Assembly: GCA_026390735.1 (NCBI GenBank)
Contig: JAPLFJ010000026.1
Coordinates: 80,399 to 144,398 of the forward strand
Length of the DNA stretch: 64,000 bases
Direction of reading: 5' to 3'
From: Ignavibacteriota bacterium
Lineage (GTDB): Bacteria; Bacteroidota; Ignavibacteria; Tepidaquicellales; Tepidaquicellaceae
Below the pieces are notes generated by a model. That model was not told where the DNA came from and searched no databases. It saw nothing but the letters and a program-made list of their open reading frames with translations. The first letter of the stretch is position 1; each line of letters opens with the position of its first letter. Of the stretch, positions 52,852-62,534 are shown piece after piece. Made by a program: the position numbers and the translations under genes.

Positions 52852-55716
52852 ATGAAGAAATTATTATTGCTCTTACTGCTTCTTTCAAACGTCGGATGGG
52901 CTCAGTTGTACCAGGGACCCGCTTCCGGTTCAGTTACAAATGGTGTCATAGTCTCTACAGGAAGTTATCTGAATAATTTATCGGGAGATCCTATAAATCC
53001 ATATGTACGTAAGAAATTAAGAAATAAAATTAACTTTAAACCATATTCTGACGAACTTAATACGGTCGCTCCAAAAGCTCCTGCGGGTTCGAATTATATG
53101 AATGACCCTCTGGCAGGACTTCAGACTGATGCACCTGACCCTACTGTATTCAAGAGTTTTCAGGGCTTCAGCGATCCAGGGTCATATATACCTCCGGATT
53201 TGTACTTAGCCGTCGGTCCTACTCACGTAATAGGTGTGGATAACGGCAGATTCCGTATCTGGGATAAAGAGGGCAGACTCATAAAAACAATTTCTGCAGA
53301 TGCCTGGTTTGGAACAACGGTTTCAGGAGTTGGTGCATTCGATCCTAAAGTTATTTATGACCATTATGCAAAACGCTGGGTAATGGTCTGGCTTGATCAG
53401 AACGATGCTGCATTAAGAGGTAATTATCTTGTATCAGTTTCAACGGATTCCATTCCGCTCGGAACATGGTACAACTATGCACTTCCGTCAACTCTTAACG
53501 GTACTACGAATTCAAACAGCTGGGGTGACTATCAGGGAGTTGGTTTTGACAATCAGGCAGTTTATCTTACTTCAAATCAGTTTGCTTTCGGAGGAAATTT
53601 CCAGGGAAGTAAAATCAGAATTATTAATAAGACAGATTTATACGCAAACAATGCAGGTCCTGTAAACTGGAAAGATTTATGGGATATAAGAGAACCAAGC
53701 AGTTCGCAGAGAACGTTCGGTGCAAGACCTTCGATATCGTATACCTCCGGTTCTGAATATTATCTGCTTGTTCCTTCACCATTCAGTACGGGTACATTTG
53801 TTACTCTGTACAAAATCACAAATCCTCTGACAAGTCCTGTAATGACAGCAGTAAACGTTCCTGTCACGCAGTATGTAGGACCTCCTTCTGCAAATCAGTT
53901 GGGAGGAAGTACGATGTTAATTGAAGCAGGTGGTGTAGGTTTCAAGTTTGAGCCTATATATAAAAATGGTTTTATATGGGCCGTCCACTCAGTTCAGAAC
54001 TCAAGTTTTACTTCATACTCGAGTGTTCGTTATATGAAAATTAACACTACTACGAATGCTTCAGTTGAAGACGTAGCAATGGGTGCTAACGGTTACTGGC
54101 ACTTCTATCCTGCCCTTGCAGTGGATAAAGATAATAATGTCGCAATCACTTATTCACGTTCAGGAACAACTGAGTACATTGGTGGATTTTATACTTCAAG
54201 ACTTAGTACAGACCCTGCGGGATTAAGCGGTAGTAAATTAGTTCAGGCAGGAAAAGCAAATTATGTTAAGGATTTCGGCGGTGGCAGAAACAGATGGGGT
54301 GACTACTCTGGTATCTGGCTCGACCCTTCAGACCAGAACAACTTCTGGATGTTAACCGAATATGCTGAATCTCCCGTGAATACCTGGGGAGCATGGGTGA
54401 CAGGTGTCCGTCTGGTTCCGTTTACAGGTGCTAAACTTTTTCCTGATAAAGATTCTCTGGACTTCGGTGTCAGGGAATTAACTTATCCTTCAGATACTCT
54501 GATGCTGACAATTACATCACAAGGCTCGGATACTTTACAGATTAGCAGTATCCAGATTCCAAATGCTCAGTATCAGTTACTCACTGCGGTATCTTATCCG
54601 ATTAAACTTGGTTACAATCAGACAAAGGACTTAAAGTTCAGATTTATTCCTACTGTTGCTTCAGCAAATCGTGATTCTATAACAATATCGAGCAATGATT
54701 CTCAAAAACCTCAAAGAAGAATTTTAGTGAAATCAAAAGGTTTCTTTATAAACCCATCTCTTGCAGGGACTATTTACGGAATTACGGGTAGTCAGTCTAA
54801 CGGTGCTTTTATAAGCGTTAATAAAACTACAGGGTCGGGTTCGCTTATCGGACTTTCAGGATATACCGATATAACAGGAATAAGCATTCGCCCTTCAGAT
54901 AACATTATGTTTGGTGTTACTGCGGGAGGAACTTCAAGCAGACTTGTACGAGTTAATTCAACACAAGGTGATGCTTATTCTTACAAAGACATTCCTATCG
55001 GCGGAATAAGGACTATAGCGTTCGATGTCAATAACGATTTGTACTGTGCAACACAAGCAGGACTTTTGTACAAATACAACATTCAGACTAATGATACACA
55101 CTATGTTGGGAATACGGCAATAACAAGTTTATACAGCATTGCAATCAACCCGATAAACGGACAGTTATGGGGCGTTGCAGTGAACAATAAAATCTTTAAG
55201 ATAAATAAAACTACTGCGGCTTCTAACCAGGTTGGTGTTCCGGGATTCTCTATTACTCCGAGTATTACGTTCAATCATCTAGGAAAACTCTATGGTACTT
55301 CTGGTCTTGGTGTTCAGGTTGCTGCATTAATTTCTTACGATACGGCAACAGGAGTTGCAACACAAATCGGTACAACAGGTTTTCCTGCACTTAATGCAAT
55401 CGTTATTTCTCAGCAGACAGTTGGAATAGAAAATATTTCATCTGAAATTCCTGCTGCGTATAATCTGATGCAGAATTATCCGAATCCGTTTAATCCTGTT
55501 ACAAACATTAAATTCGATGTTCCGAAGAGTGATGTTGTGTATCTGTCTGTATTCGATGCACTGGGCAGGGAAGTCGCTGTATTGGTTAATGAAAGATTAA
55601 ATGCAGGTGTTTATAGTTATAAGTTTAATTCCGCCGGTATACCAAGCGGTGTATATTACTACAGATTAAAAACATCGGATTACTCTTCAGTTAAGAGAAT
55701 GGTTGTTCTGAAATAA
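52852..55716 (+). CDS. Large secreted protein with T9SS sorting domain
   Basis: 954 residues: signal peptide (to VGWAQ) and an unclassified N-terminal region. A globular domain follows with FQGFSDPGSYIPPDLYLAVG, VDNGRFRIWDKEGRLIKTIS and WGDYSGIWLDPSDQNNFWML, probably a beta-propeller-like fold. Next come a choice-of-anchor-like immunoglobulin segment (LFPDKDSLDFGVRELTYPSD), NHL-type repeats near 650-850, and the sorting domain LMQNYPNPFNPVT to VKRMVVLK. No catalytic site is recognised. It is probably a surface or secreted structural/binding protein. A terminator follows. Confidence 0.88.
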   Translation: MKKLLLLLLLLSNVGWAQLYQGPASGSVTNGVIVSTGSYLNNLSGDPINPYVRKKLRNKINFKPYSDELNTVAPKAPAGSNYMNDPLAGLQTDAPDPTVFKSFQGFSDPGSYIPPDLYLAVGPTHVIGVDNGRFRIWDKEGRLIKTISADAWFGTTVSGVGAFDPKVIYDHYAKRWVMVWLDQNDAALRGNYLVSVSTDSIPLGTWYNYALPSTLNGTTNSNSWGDYQGVGFDNQAVYLTSNQFAFGGNFQGSKIRIINKTDLYANNAGPVNWKDLWDIREPSSSQRTFGARPSISYTSGSEYYLLVPSPFSTGTFVTLYKITNPLTSPVMTAVNVPVTQYVGPPSANQLGGSTMLIEAGGVGFKFEPIYKNGFIWAVHSVQNSSFTSYSSVRYMKINTTTNASVEDVAMGANGYWHFYPALAVDKDNNVAITYSRSGTTEYIGGFYTSRLSTDPAGLSGSKLVQAGKANYVKDFGGGRNRWGDYSGIWLDPSDQNNFWMLTEYAESPVNTWGAWVTGVRLVPFTGAKLFPDKDSLDFGVRELTYPSDTLMLTITSQGSDTLQISSIQIPNAQYQLLTAVSYPIKLGYNQTKDLKFRFIPTVASANRDSITISSNDSQKPQRRILVKSKGFFINPSLAGTIYGITGSQSNGAFISVNKTTGSGSLIGLSGYTDITGISIRPSDNIMFGVTAGGTSSRLVRVNSTQGDAYSYKDIPIGGIRTIAFDVNNDLYCATQAGLLYKYNIQTNDTHYVGNTAITSLYSIAINPINGQLWGVAVNNKIFKINKTTAASNQVGVPGFSITPSITFNHLGKLYGTSGLGVQVAALISYDTATGVATQIGTTGFPALNAIVISQQTVGIENISSEIPAAYNLMQNYPNPFNPVTNIKFDVPKSDVVYLSVFDALGREVAVLVNERLNAGVYSYKFNSAGIPSGVYYYRLKTSDYSSVKRMVVLK

Positions 55717-55741
55717 TAAACATATCTTGTTCTAAAATATT

Positions 55742-55766
55742 AAGCCCTGACCATAAATCAGGGCTT
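55742..55766 (+). terminator. Terminator after the large T9SS gene
   Basis: Arms AAGCCCTGA (55742-55750) and TCAGGGCTT (55758-55766), 7-base loop, then TTTTC. Confidence 0.85.
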
Positions 55767-55895
55767 TTTCATTATATTTATACATATAAATTATTTATAA
55801 AAATCCTGTGCAAATAAAATGAATCAGATTATTTTAATATTGGTTTTTATTATTCCCTATATTTCAGTAAATTTACAAAACCTAAAATATAGTAT

Positions 55896-57026
55896 TTGGA
55901 CATAAGAATAATTGAGGTAAAGGGGAAAAGTGATTTAAAGAAATTTGTGAAGTTCCCTTTGAAATTGTATAAAGGCTCTAAAGAGTTCGTTCCATCTGTG
56001 ATTATAGATGAGATGAAAACTCTTTCTCCGGATAAAAATCCGGCTTTTGATTATTGCGATGCTAAACTCTGGCTTGCTTTAAGAGGCAAAGAGGTAGTTG
56101 GAAGAATTGCAGGTATTATTAATCATAAGTCAATTGAACGCTGGGGTAAAAAATCTATCAGGTTCGGGTGGATTGATTTTATCGATGATGAAGAGGTCTC
56201 CGCCGCACTGCTTAATGAAGTTGTAAAATTCGGAAAAGAAAATGGCCTCCAGGAAATACACGGACCGCTTGGTTTTACTGATATGGATTATGAGGGTATG
56301 CTTGTAGAAGGATTTAATGAACTGGGTACGCTTGCAACAATCTACAATTACCCTTACTACCCGAAACATATGGAAAAGTTCGGTTACGAAAAGGAAGTTG
56401 ACTGGGTAGAGTTTGAAATCAAAGTCCCTGAAAAGATTCCTGAAAAGGCTGACAGGGTTGCGAAGATTGTTATGGAAAAACTGAAAGTGAGAGTGCTCGA
56501 TGCGAAAAGCAAGAAGGACCTTATTCCATACGGCAAAGATTTATTCGACCTTATTAATGTTGCCTTTAAAGACCTTTTCGGGTTTGTCACTTTATCCGAT
56601 AAACAGATTCAGTACTATATCAAGCAGTATCTTGGGTTCGTATCTCATCATTATACAAAGATTATTATCGATGAAAATAAGAAACTTGCAGGATTTGTGA
56701 TTGGAATGCCGTCGTTAACAAGAGCATTGCAGAAATCCAGAGGAAAACTTTTTCCGTTTGGATTCATTCATATACTCAGGGCTCTGGGAAATTCCAATAA
56801 GTACATTGACCTATACCTTGGGGCTATACGCCCTGATTTGCAGGGTAAGGGAGTTGATGCTTTACTGATGACTGAAATCACAAGGTCAAGTATTCAGAAT
56901 AAAGTTATCTCTGCTGAAACAAACATTGAACTTGAAACAAACGTTTTAGTCCAGAGTCACTGGAAGTATTTTGATGCAAGGCAGCACAAAAGACGCAGAT
57001 GTTTCTGTAAAAAGATTTCATCTTAA
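55896..57026 (+). CDS. GNAT-family N-acetyltransferase (YghO-like)
   Basis: 376 residues. The layout (VKFPLKLYKGSKEFVPSVIIDE, EVVGRIAGIINHKSIERWG, HGPLGFTDMDYEGMLVEGFN, YYPKHMEKFGYEKEVDW) corresponds to YghO-type GNAT-fold proteins in which two acetyltransferase-like halves are fused. The second half contains LYLGAIRPDLQGKGVDALLM, resembling the acetyl-CoA loop R-x-x-G-x-G/A. The substrate is unknown. The start is TTG at 55896, with no upstream ATG in frame. Cytoplasmic; single gene. Confidence 0.85.
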   Translation: MDIRIIEVKGKSDLKKFVKFPLKLYKGSKEFVPSVIIDEMKTLSPDKNPAFDYCDAKLWLALRGKEVVGRIAGIINHKSIERWGKKSIRFGWIDFIDDEEVSAALLNEVVKFGKENGLQEIHGPLGFTDMDYEGMLVEGFNELGTLATIYNYPYYPKHMEKFGYEKEVDWVEFEIKVPEKIPEKADRVAKIVMEKLKVRVLDAKSKKDLIPYGKDLFDLINVAFKDLFGFVTLSDKQIQYYIKQYLGFVSHHYTKIIIDENKKLAGFVIGMPSLTRALQKSRGKLFPFGFIHILRALGNSNKYIDLYLGAIRPDLQGKGVDALLMTEITRSSIQNKVISAETNIELETNVLVQSHWKYFDARQHKRRRCFCKKISS

Positions 57027-57099
57027 ACACAGAATTTAGGGAACAATTATACGTAATCATTGTTTTATTAGATATATTTATAAACTTAATTAAAACACT

Positions 57100-57501
57100 A
57101 TGAAAAAACTTGCTTTACTATTCTCGGTTGTTGCATTATTCTTTATTGTTAATGTCGCAACTTCACAAACTTTGAGTTTTTGTGAAAGTGTAGATTCTAA
57201 AGGAAACCCTTCGGGTGAAAGCAGCACGTTTAATATCCCGAGTGGCGGCGGATATTTCCATTTTCTCGTTAAATTACCTTACACTGTTGACTGTACACAG
57301 GTGAATTATGAAATTTATGATGTTTACAGTGATTATTCTGAAAACTATAACACTTCTATCAATCAGGACGGAATAGGTAAAAACTGGACCTGGTTCTGGA
57401 AGAAAGTAACATTCTATACAGCCGGTTATTACCATGTGTACGTAAAGGATTGCTATGGCTCAACAATAGCATCATCGTACCTTACTATTAATATGAAATA
57501 G
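57100..57501 (+). CDS. Small secreted Cys-containing protein, paralogue 1
   Basis: 133 residues: signal peptide (to NVATSQ), then a compact domain with TLSFCESVDSKGNPSGESST, GGYFHFLVKLPYTVDC, YEIYDVY, NWTWFWKKVTFYTAGYYHVY and VKDCYGS. Three Cys (FCES, DCTQ, DCYG) and the WFWKK box are shared with the next gene. The domain looks like an all-beta fold. No T9SS domain, so periplasmic or exported by another route. Family not recognised. It ends with its own terminator. Confidence 0.75.
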   Translation: MKKLALLFSVVALFFIVNVATSQTLSFCESVDSKGNPSGESSTFNIPSGGGYFHFLVKLPYTVDCTQVNYEIYDVYSDYSENYNTSINQDGIGKNWTWFWKKVTFYTAGYYHVYVKDCYGSTIASSYLTINMK

Positions 57502-57514
57502 TTTATATTTTCCC

Positions 57515-57537
57515 GGGCTGTACATATAATACAGCCC
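57515..57537 (+). terminator. Terminator between the two paralogues
   Basis: Arms GGGCTGTA (57515-57522) and TACAGCCC (57530-57537), followed by TTTTC. Confidence 0.82.
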
Positions 57538-57596
57538 TTTTCTGTTTTACTTATTAATGTTTCATTAATAAAACACTCTACTAAATTTATTTGATT

Positions 57597-57998
57597 ATGA
57601 ACAAATTTGTTCTGCTGTTCTCTCTGTTTGCTTTGTTTTTTATCGTTAATTCGGTAAAGTCGCAGACACTATACTTCTGTGAAGGAGTTGATGACGACGG
57701 TAACCCAATCGGTACAAGCAGCACTTTCTCAATTCCATTTGAGGGGGGATATTTCTATGCTCTTGTTAAACTGCCTGTCGCTACAGATTGCCGTGAAGTG
57801 TATTATGATATTTATGACGTAAAAGGCAGTGCTGAAAATTATAACACTACTTTAACTCAAAGCGGGTTATCCAATAAATGGGACTGGTTCTGGAAGAAAC
57901 TCTCTTTCGATTATGCGGGAAGTTATCATATTAAAGTGAATGACTGTAACGGCAAAGAACTTGTAGACGGATACGTAAAAGTGAAATACAGTAGATAA
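57597..57998 (+). CDS. Small secreted Cys-containing protein, paralogue 2
   Basis: 133 residues from ATG 57597. Signal peptide (to NSVKSQ), then TLYFCEGVDDDGNPIGTSST, GGYFYALVKLPVATDC, YYDIYDVK, ENYNTTLTQSG, WDWFWKKLSFDYAGSYHIKV and VNDCNGK. It aligns along its whole length with the protein at 57100, including the three Cys and the W-W-F-W-KK box, so the pair is a tandem duplication with substantial divergence. The two genes have separate terminators, suggesting independent expression. Function unknown. Confidence 0.75.
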   Translation: MNKFVLLFSLFALFFIVNSVKSQTLYFCEGVDDDGNPIGTSSTFSIPFEGGYFYALVKLPVATDCREVYYDIYDVKGSAENYNTTLTQSGLSNKWDWFWKKLSFDYAGSYHIKVNDCNGKELVDGYVKVKYSR

Positions 57999-58001
57999 TG
58001 A

Positions 58002-58026
58002 AAAATGGGGCTTCAAGCCCCATTTT
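58002..58026. terminator. Bidirectional terminator
   Basis: Arms AAAATGGGGC (58002-58011) and GCCCCATTTT (58017-58026), 5-base loop, between the convergent paralogue 2 and pdxH genes. Confidence 0.83.
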
Positions 58027-58054
58027 AATAACCCTGATAATTGTGCGTTCTTTC

Positions 58055-58702
58055 CTATGGTGATAATCTCTCTATTATCCAGTCTTCCTTTTCTAATCTG
58101 TAATTTATTCTGTCGTGAAGTCTGTTCTCTCTTCCTTGCCAGTACTCAAAAGACTGAGGTAATAATTTATACCCTCCCCAGTATGGCGGTAATGGAATTC
58201 CTTTACTGTGAAACTTTATAAGATACTGAAAGAATTTCTTAACGATTGTCATTCTGCTGTTTATCACTGTGCTCTGGTCCGAAGCCCAGGCGCCGACTTT
58301 ACTCTTAAAAGGTCTTGAATTAAAATATGCCAAAGATTCTTCTTCTGAAACTTTCTTTACTTTTCCTTCAATCCTTACCTGTCTTTCCAGTTCAGGCCAG
58401 AAGAAAAGCATCGATGCCTGATTGTTCTCCGCAAGTTCTTTTCCTTTTCTGCTTTCATAATTAGTGTAAAAGTAAAACCCTCTTCCATCGTATCTTTTCA
58501 TAAGTAATGTTCTTGCCGAAGGCTTCGCATTCTTATCGGCAGTTGCGAGTATAAATGCAGTCGGTTCAAGAATTTCAGAATTCATAGTTTCGTTAAACCA
58601 TTTGTCGAATTGCTCGTACGGGTTTAATGCAACATCTTTTGCATCTAAAGACTTCTGCTTATAGTTTATCCTTATATCCTGTATATTCTTATTCTCTAAC
58701 AT
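58055..58702 (-). CDS. pdxH: Pyridoxamine 5'-phosphate oxidase
   Basis: FMN enzyme oxidising PNP/PMP to pyridoxal 5'-phosphate. 215 residues, normal length. Motifs: DPYEQF-like NPYEQFDKWF, PSARTLLMKRYDGRGFYFYT (FMN site), RQVRIEGKV, SRPFKSKVGAWASDQS and the C-terminal EYWQGRENRLHDRINY with the conserved WQGxxxRLHDR. Cytoplasmic. It is the last gene of the tight run dusB - slipin - nagZ - pdxH, starting 3 bp after the nagZ stop. Confidence 0.96.
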   Translation of the reverse strand: MLENKNIQDIRINYKQKSLDAKDVALNPYEQFDKWFNETMNSEILEPTAFILATADKNAKPSARTLLMKRYDGRGFYFYTNYESRKGKELAENNQASMLFFWPELERQVRIEGKVKKVSEEESLAYFNSRPFKSKVGAWASDQSTVINSRMTIVKKFFQYLIKFHSKGIPLPPYWGGYKLLPQSFEYWQGRENRLHDRINYRLEKEDWIIERLSP

Positions 58703-58705
58703 ATG

Positions 58706-60442
58706 CTATTTAAACGTTAATCCGTATCCGAATTTAAAATTGTCATTTATCGACACGGGTAATTTACCTTTAGGTTTATTCTCACCCGCTAAAGTTTTTA
58801 TTACTGCATCTATCACAACCTTGCTGTCTCCGTATGCCGCAATGTATCCTGGCACTTCAGGGAAATTGGCCAGCAGGTACGGATTACCGAATGATATCAC
58901 TATCACTTTCTTTCCTTCGTAAGTTAAAAAGTTTACGTAGTCCGACTGTGATTCATTCATTCCAACTGTCCCGCTCTTCATCTTAACTTTCACAAACAGG
59001 GGAATGATGTAATAATCAAATTCTTTCATCTGTTTAAATGCAGCTTCAAGACTTATAATATCTCCGTTGATTGCTTTCGTTTTTATTACGTTATTAAATG
59101 AAGCCCCCATTTTCTTCGTGAACTCTTCGTAGAAGTATTGTGTGTTCTCGGGCTCGTTACCGTAGTACATTGAAAGTATAACGCATTTATCGTCTGTTGG
59201 CTTCTTTGGCAGCGGAAGCATCTCATCGTTGCGGACAAGTGTAATGGACTCTTCTGCGATTGTCTTTGCTATGTCCTGCGCAACTTCATCGTTAATAGCA
59301 CTTAAAACTTTATCTTCATCTGTTAACTTATTTTCATTTAATTTCAGAAATTCTTTTGCATCAAGAATCTTTTTTACAGATACATCGATTCTATCTTCGG
59401 AAATCTTCCCGCCGAGTACTGCATTTTCAATCGCATCTATAGTCTTTGTCTCGCCCTGAGGCATAAGTATTAAGTCGATACCTGCTTTCACACATCCGAG
59501 AGCAACTTCCTGAGTGGAAAAGTGTTTCGTTACACCTGCCATGTTTAATGCGTCGGTTATAATCAGCCCGTTAAATCCGAGTTTCTTTATTAATAAACCG
59601 TCAACTATGTCGGGTGAAAGTGTAGCGGGAATATTCGGTGTCTTGTCAACAGCTGGGAATGATATGTGAGCAACCATCACTGACTTGACTCCGTTTTCAA
59701 TCGCACTCTTAAACGGAACAAGTTCAACTTTGTCCATTCTGTTCATGTCACTGTTAATGACGGGTAAATCATTATGTGTATCTATATCTGTGTCTCCGTG
59801 TCCTGGAAAGTGTTTAGCTGTCGCAATCACTCCGCCATCCTGTAAACCTTTAATCATCGCAATACCCATATCGCTCACGAGTTTCGGGTCTTCACCGAAT
59901 GAACGAACATTAATAATAGGGTTCTTCGGATTGTTGTTTACGTCAACAACAGGTGAATAGTTCTGGTGAACACCAAGAGCCCTGCATTCCTTTGCAATTC
60001 TGAGTCCCATCTTGTATGCAAGGTTAGGGTTACGTGTTGCACCTATTCCCATATTGTTCGGATAAAGGGACCCGTCATCGAGTCTCATCGCGGTCCCTCT
60101 TTCAAAATCCTGTGAAATCAGCAGGGGAGTTGAACTCATTTTCTGAAGTTTGTTTATAAGGCGCGCTTCTTCAAGTACTTTTCCTTTGAAGAATATAACC
60201 CCGCCTACTTTCTCATTCTCAATTAAGTGTTTTAGTCTTTTGAACTCTTTATCATCATCATCAAGATAATAACCGTCTGAGTATGTAATAATCATTTGTG
60301 CAATCTTCTCGCGAAGTGGCATTGATTTCAGTTTATTCTCAGCCCATGAAAAGTTCTTTGAATAACTGACGTTAAAATTCGATTCAGTGATTGTGTTTAC
60401 CAGTGCAAACACAAGAACAAGTATCAGAAATACCTTTTTCAT
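58706..60442 (-). CDS. nagZ: Beta-N-acetylhexosaminidase, glycoside hydrolase family 3
   Basis: Releases N-acetylglucosamine from peptidoglycan fragments. 578 residues with a signal peptide (1-20), so periplasmic rather than cytoplasmic like E. coli NagZ. The NagZ motif KHFPGHGDT (210-218) supplies the Asp-His acid/base dyad, and the nucleophile is Asp297 in IITDALNM. A C-terminal alpha/beta domain extends it beyond the single-domain Gram-negative enzyme, as in Bacteroidetes. The family also contains beta-lactamase-fused proteins, but no such domain is present. Its start is 4 bp from the slipin stop. Confidence 0.93.
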   Translation of the reverse strand: MKKVFLILVLVFALVNTITESNFNVSYSKNFSWAENKLKSMPLREKIAQMIITYSDGYYLDDDDKEFKRLKHLIENEKVGGVIFFKGKVLEEARLINKLQKMSSTPLLISQDFERGTAMRLDDGSLYPNNMGIGATRNPNLAYKMGLRIAKECRALGVHQNYSPVVDVNNNPKNPIINVRSFGEDPKLVSDMGIAMIKGLQDGGVIATAKHFPGHGDTDIDTHNDLPVINSDMNRMDKVELVPFKSAIENGVKSVMVAHISFPAVDKTPNIPATLSPDIVDGLLIKKLGFNGLIITDALNMAGVTKHFSTQEVALGCVKAGIDLILMPQGETKTIDAIENAVLGGKISEDRIDVSVKKILDAKEFLKLNENKLTDEDKVLSAINDEVAQDIAKTIAEESITLVRNDEMLPLPKKPTDDKCVILSMYYGNEPENTQYFYEEFTKKMGASFNNVIKTKAINGDIISLEAAFKQMKEFDYYIIPLFVKVKMKSGTVGMNESQSDYVNFLTYEGKKVIVISFGNPYLLANFPEVPGYIAAYGDSKVVIDAVIKTLAGENKPKGKLPVSINDNFKFGYGLTFK

Positions 60443-60446
60443 TATG

Positions 60447-61265
60447 TTATTCCTTCTTTTTGTCTTCTTCTTTTTCTTTCTCTAAATCCAGTTCCATTTT
60501 TGAATTCATATTTGTAAAGAATCTCATCAGTTCCATCGGTAACGGGATAATCATAGTAGATGTTTTTTCTGCTGCTATTTCTGTCATAACCTGTAAATAC
60601 CTTAACTGCAAAGCAAAAGGATTGCTTCCGAGTATCCCTGCTGCTTCTGAAAGTTTTGCTGCAGAAAGGAATTCACCTTCGGAATTAATAATCTTTGCAC
60701 GTTTGTCACGTTCTGCTTCTGCCTGTCTTCCCATTGCACGGATAAGTTCCTGCGGAAGGTCAACATTCTTCAGTTCGACATTCATTACCTGGATACCCCA
60801 AGGCTCTGTTTCCCTGTCAATAATTTCTTTTAACTTTGCGTTAATCATATCACGGTGTGATAGCAATTCATCCAAATCGCTTTGACCGAGTATAGACCTT
60901 AATGTTGTTTGTGAGACGAGCGATGAAGCATATAAATAATCTTCTACCTGAATAATGGCTTTCTCAGGGTCTGCAACTCTTAAATAAACTACTGCATTCA
61001 CTTTTACGCTAACGTTGTCTTTTGTGATAATATCCTGCGAAGGCACGTCAATAGCGAGTGTACGAAGACTTGTCTTAACCATTTTATCAAGTATCGGAAT
61101 AAGAATTATTAATCCGGGTCCTTTAATCTGTGAAAACTTTCCAAGTCTGAAAATCAGTCCGCGTTCGTATTCATTCAGTACTCTGAACATACGAAGGAAC
61201 ATTATGAAGAATATTAAACCAAAGAATAGAATAAAAATTGTTAAAACCGAGTAAACAGCTCCCAT
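60447..61265 (-). CDS. Slipin/stomatin-family SPFH membrane protein
   Basis: 272 residues from the ATG at 61265, which is preceded by AAAAAGGAGAAAATACA, a clear ribosome-binding site; an in-frame start 20 codons earlier overlaps dusB and lacks one. N-terminal membrane helix ([19 protein letters not shown]), SPFH/Band-7 domain ([20 protein letters not shown] ... [20 protein letters not shown]), coiled-coil with [19 protein letters not shown], and an acidic-basic tail. Slipins form oligomeric membrane scaffolds, often paired with NfeD proteins; no nfeD is adjacent. Second gene of the dusB operon. Confidence 0.93.
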   Translation of the reverse strand: MGAVYSVLTIFILFFGLIFFIMFLRMFRVLNEYERGLIFRLGKFSQIKGPGLIILIPILDKMVKTSLRTLAIDVPSQDIITKDNVSVKVNAVVYLRVADPEKAIIQVEDYLYASSLVSQTTLRSILGQSDLDELLSHRDMINAKLKEIIDRETEPWGIQVMNVELKNVDLPQELIRAMGRQAEAERDKRAKIINSEGEFLSAAKLSEAAGILGSNPFALQLRYLQVMTEIAAEKTSTMIIPLPMELMRFFTNMNSKMELDLEKEKEEDKKKE

Positions 61266-61290
61266 TGTATTTTCTCCTTTTTGTTTTAGT

Positions 61291-62268
61291 TTAGGTAATG
61301 TTGCAATAATTATTTTTAAAATCAATCAATTTATTAATGATAGGTTCTGATACGTCGAATTGCATAAGTTCAAGTCTGAACTTTGCTATGTTCGGAATGC
61401 TGTGAAAATATCCGCTGTAATGCTTGCGAAATTCCCGCACACCAAGTTTCTCACCCTTAAGTGCTACTGCAAGCTGCAGATGTTCAATGCACGTATCAAT
61501 TCTTTCTTCAAAAGTCGGCAGCAGTTCGTGCTCTCCGTTTTTCAGAAAGTATTTAGTCTGTCTGAATATCCACGGGTTTGATATTGCTCCCTGTCCAATC
61601 ATAACTGCATCTGGCTGGAAGTTCTCGAACACATACTTCACATCTTCAGGAGTTTTAATGTTACCGTTTAAAACAATAGGAATTGTAACACCTGCATCTT
61701 TCACTCTCTTCACCCATTCCCAGTCCGCATCACCTTTATTTCCCTGTCCGCGTACGCGACAGTGAACGGTTAATGCCTGAATCCCGATGTCTTCCATCAT
61801 CTTTGCCACATCAACAATCACTATATTATCCCTGTCCCATCCAAGTCTTGTTTTCAGAGTAACAGGTTTTGAAACATTCTTCACAACCGATTCCGCTAGA
61901 AGTTTCATCCTTGGCAAATCTTTCAGCAATCCCGCACCCGCTCCGCGCAAAGCAACATCCTTAACCCAGCATCCGCAGTTTATATCAATAAAATCAGGAT
62001 TAGCATCCTCGGATATCTTTGCCGCATCAATCATAACCTCAACGGCACCGCCAAAGATTTGAATTCCGATAGGTCTTTCCTCTGCATAATAAAATAACTT
62101 CGCCTTTGCTTTAGTTGCATCCCGAATCAGGGCTTCAGAAGAAATAAATTCAGTGTAAAGCAAATCTGCCCCAAGTCGTTTCGAAATAAACCTGAATGGA
62201 GGCTCGGTAACATCCTCCATAGGAGCAAGTGCCAGTGCATTCGTAAATATTTTCTGGAAATCGTTCAT
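61291..62268 (-). CDS. dusB: tRNA-dihydrouridine synthase B
   Basis: FMN enzyme that reduces uridines in the tRNA D-loop. 325 residues from ATG 62268 (a TTG lies three codons upstream). DusB features: [44 protein letters not shown] with the catalytic Cys100, and [11 protein letters not shown]. The residue after the catalytic Cys is Trp where almost all Dus proteins have Pro (NxGCP). The C-terminal helical tRNA-binding domain is complete ([18 protein letters not shown]). It heads the operon that continues with slipin, nagZ and pdxH. Confidence 0.94.
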   Translation of the reverse strand: MNDFQKIFTNALALAPMEDVTEPPFRFISKRLGADLLYTEFISSEALIRDATKAKAKLFYYAEERPIGIQIFGGAVEVMIDAAKISEDANPDFIDINCGCWVKDVALRGAGAGLLKDLPRMKLLAESVVKNVSKPVTLKTRLGWDRDNIVIVDVAKMMEDIGIQALTVHCRVRGQGNKGDADWEWVKRVKDAGVTIPIVLNGNIKTPEDVKYVFENFQPDAVMIGQGAISNPWIFRQTKYFLKNGEHELLPTFEERIDTCIEHLQLAVALKGEKLGVREFRKHYSGYFHSIPNIAKFRLELMQFDVSEPIINKLIDFKNNYCNIT

Positions 62269-62362
62269 CGCATACAATATATTTAATATGAAGTCTTTTT
62301 GAAGTGCAGAAAGGGAAAAACGAAAGTTATAAAAGTTTTTTCTAAACTTAAAATAATCATCT

Positions 62363-62534
62363 CATAAATCAGATAGGGATTGAATATCAATAGTGTGGAA
62401 ATCAAACACCCATAAATCCCATAGAGATTGAATATCAGTAGGTCAGAATGCCAACTTCCCATAAATCTCGTAGAGATTGAATATCAGTAGGTGATTATTA
62501 CACCATTAAAGCTATCTCGTAGAGATTTCATATT
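62363..62534 (+). repeat. Palindromic element array (four palindromes), beside the RAYT pseudogene
   Basis: Palindromes ATCAGATAGGGAT (62368), ATCCCATAGAGAT (62416), ATCTCGTAGAGAT (62465) and ATCTCGTAGAGAT (62514) at steps of 48, 49 and 49 bp. The first three are embedded in a 32-base consensus beginning CATAAATC and ending GAATATCARTAGG; the fourth ends TTCATATTA as in other second copies. Interspersed segments of about 17 bp differ. The last palindrome abuts the 3' end of the transposase frame. Confidence 0.85.

Noticed and set aside
62363..62534. CRISPR array
   Set aside because: Unique segments only about 17 bp, degenerate palindromic repeats, same units dispersed elsewhere, no cas genes; fits REP-type elements.
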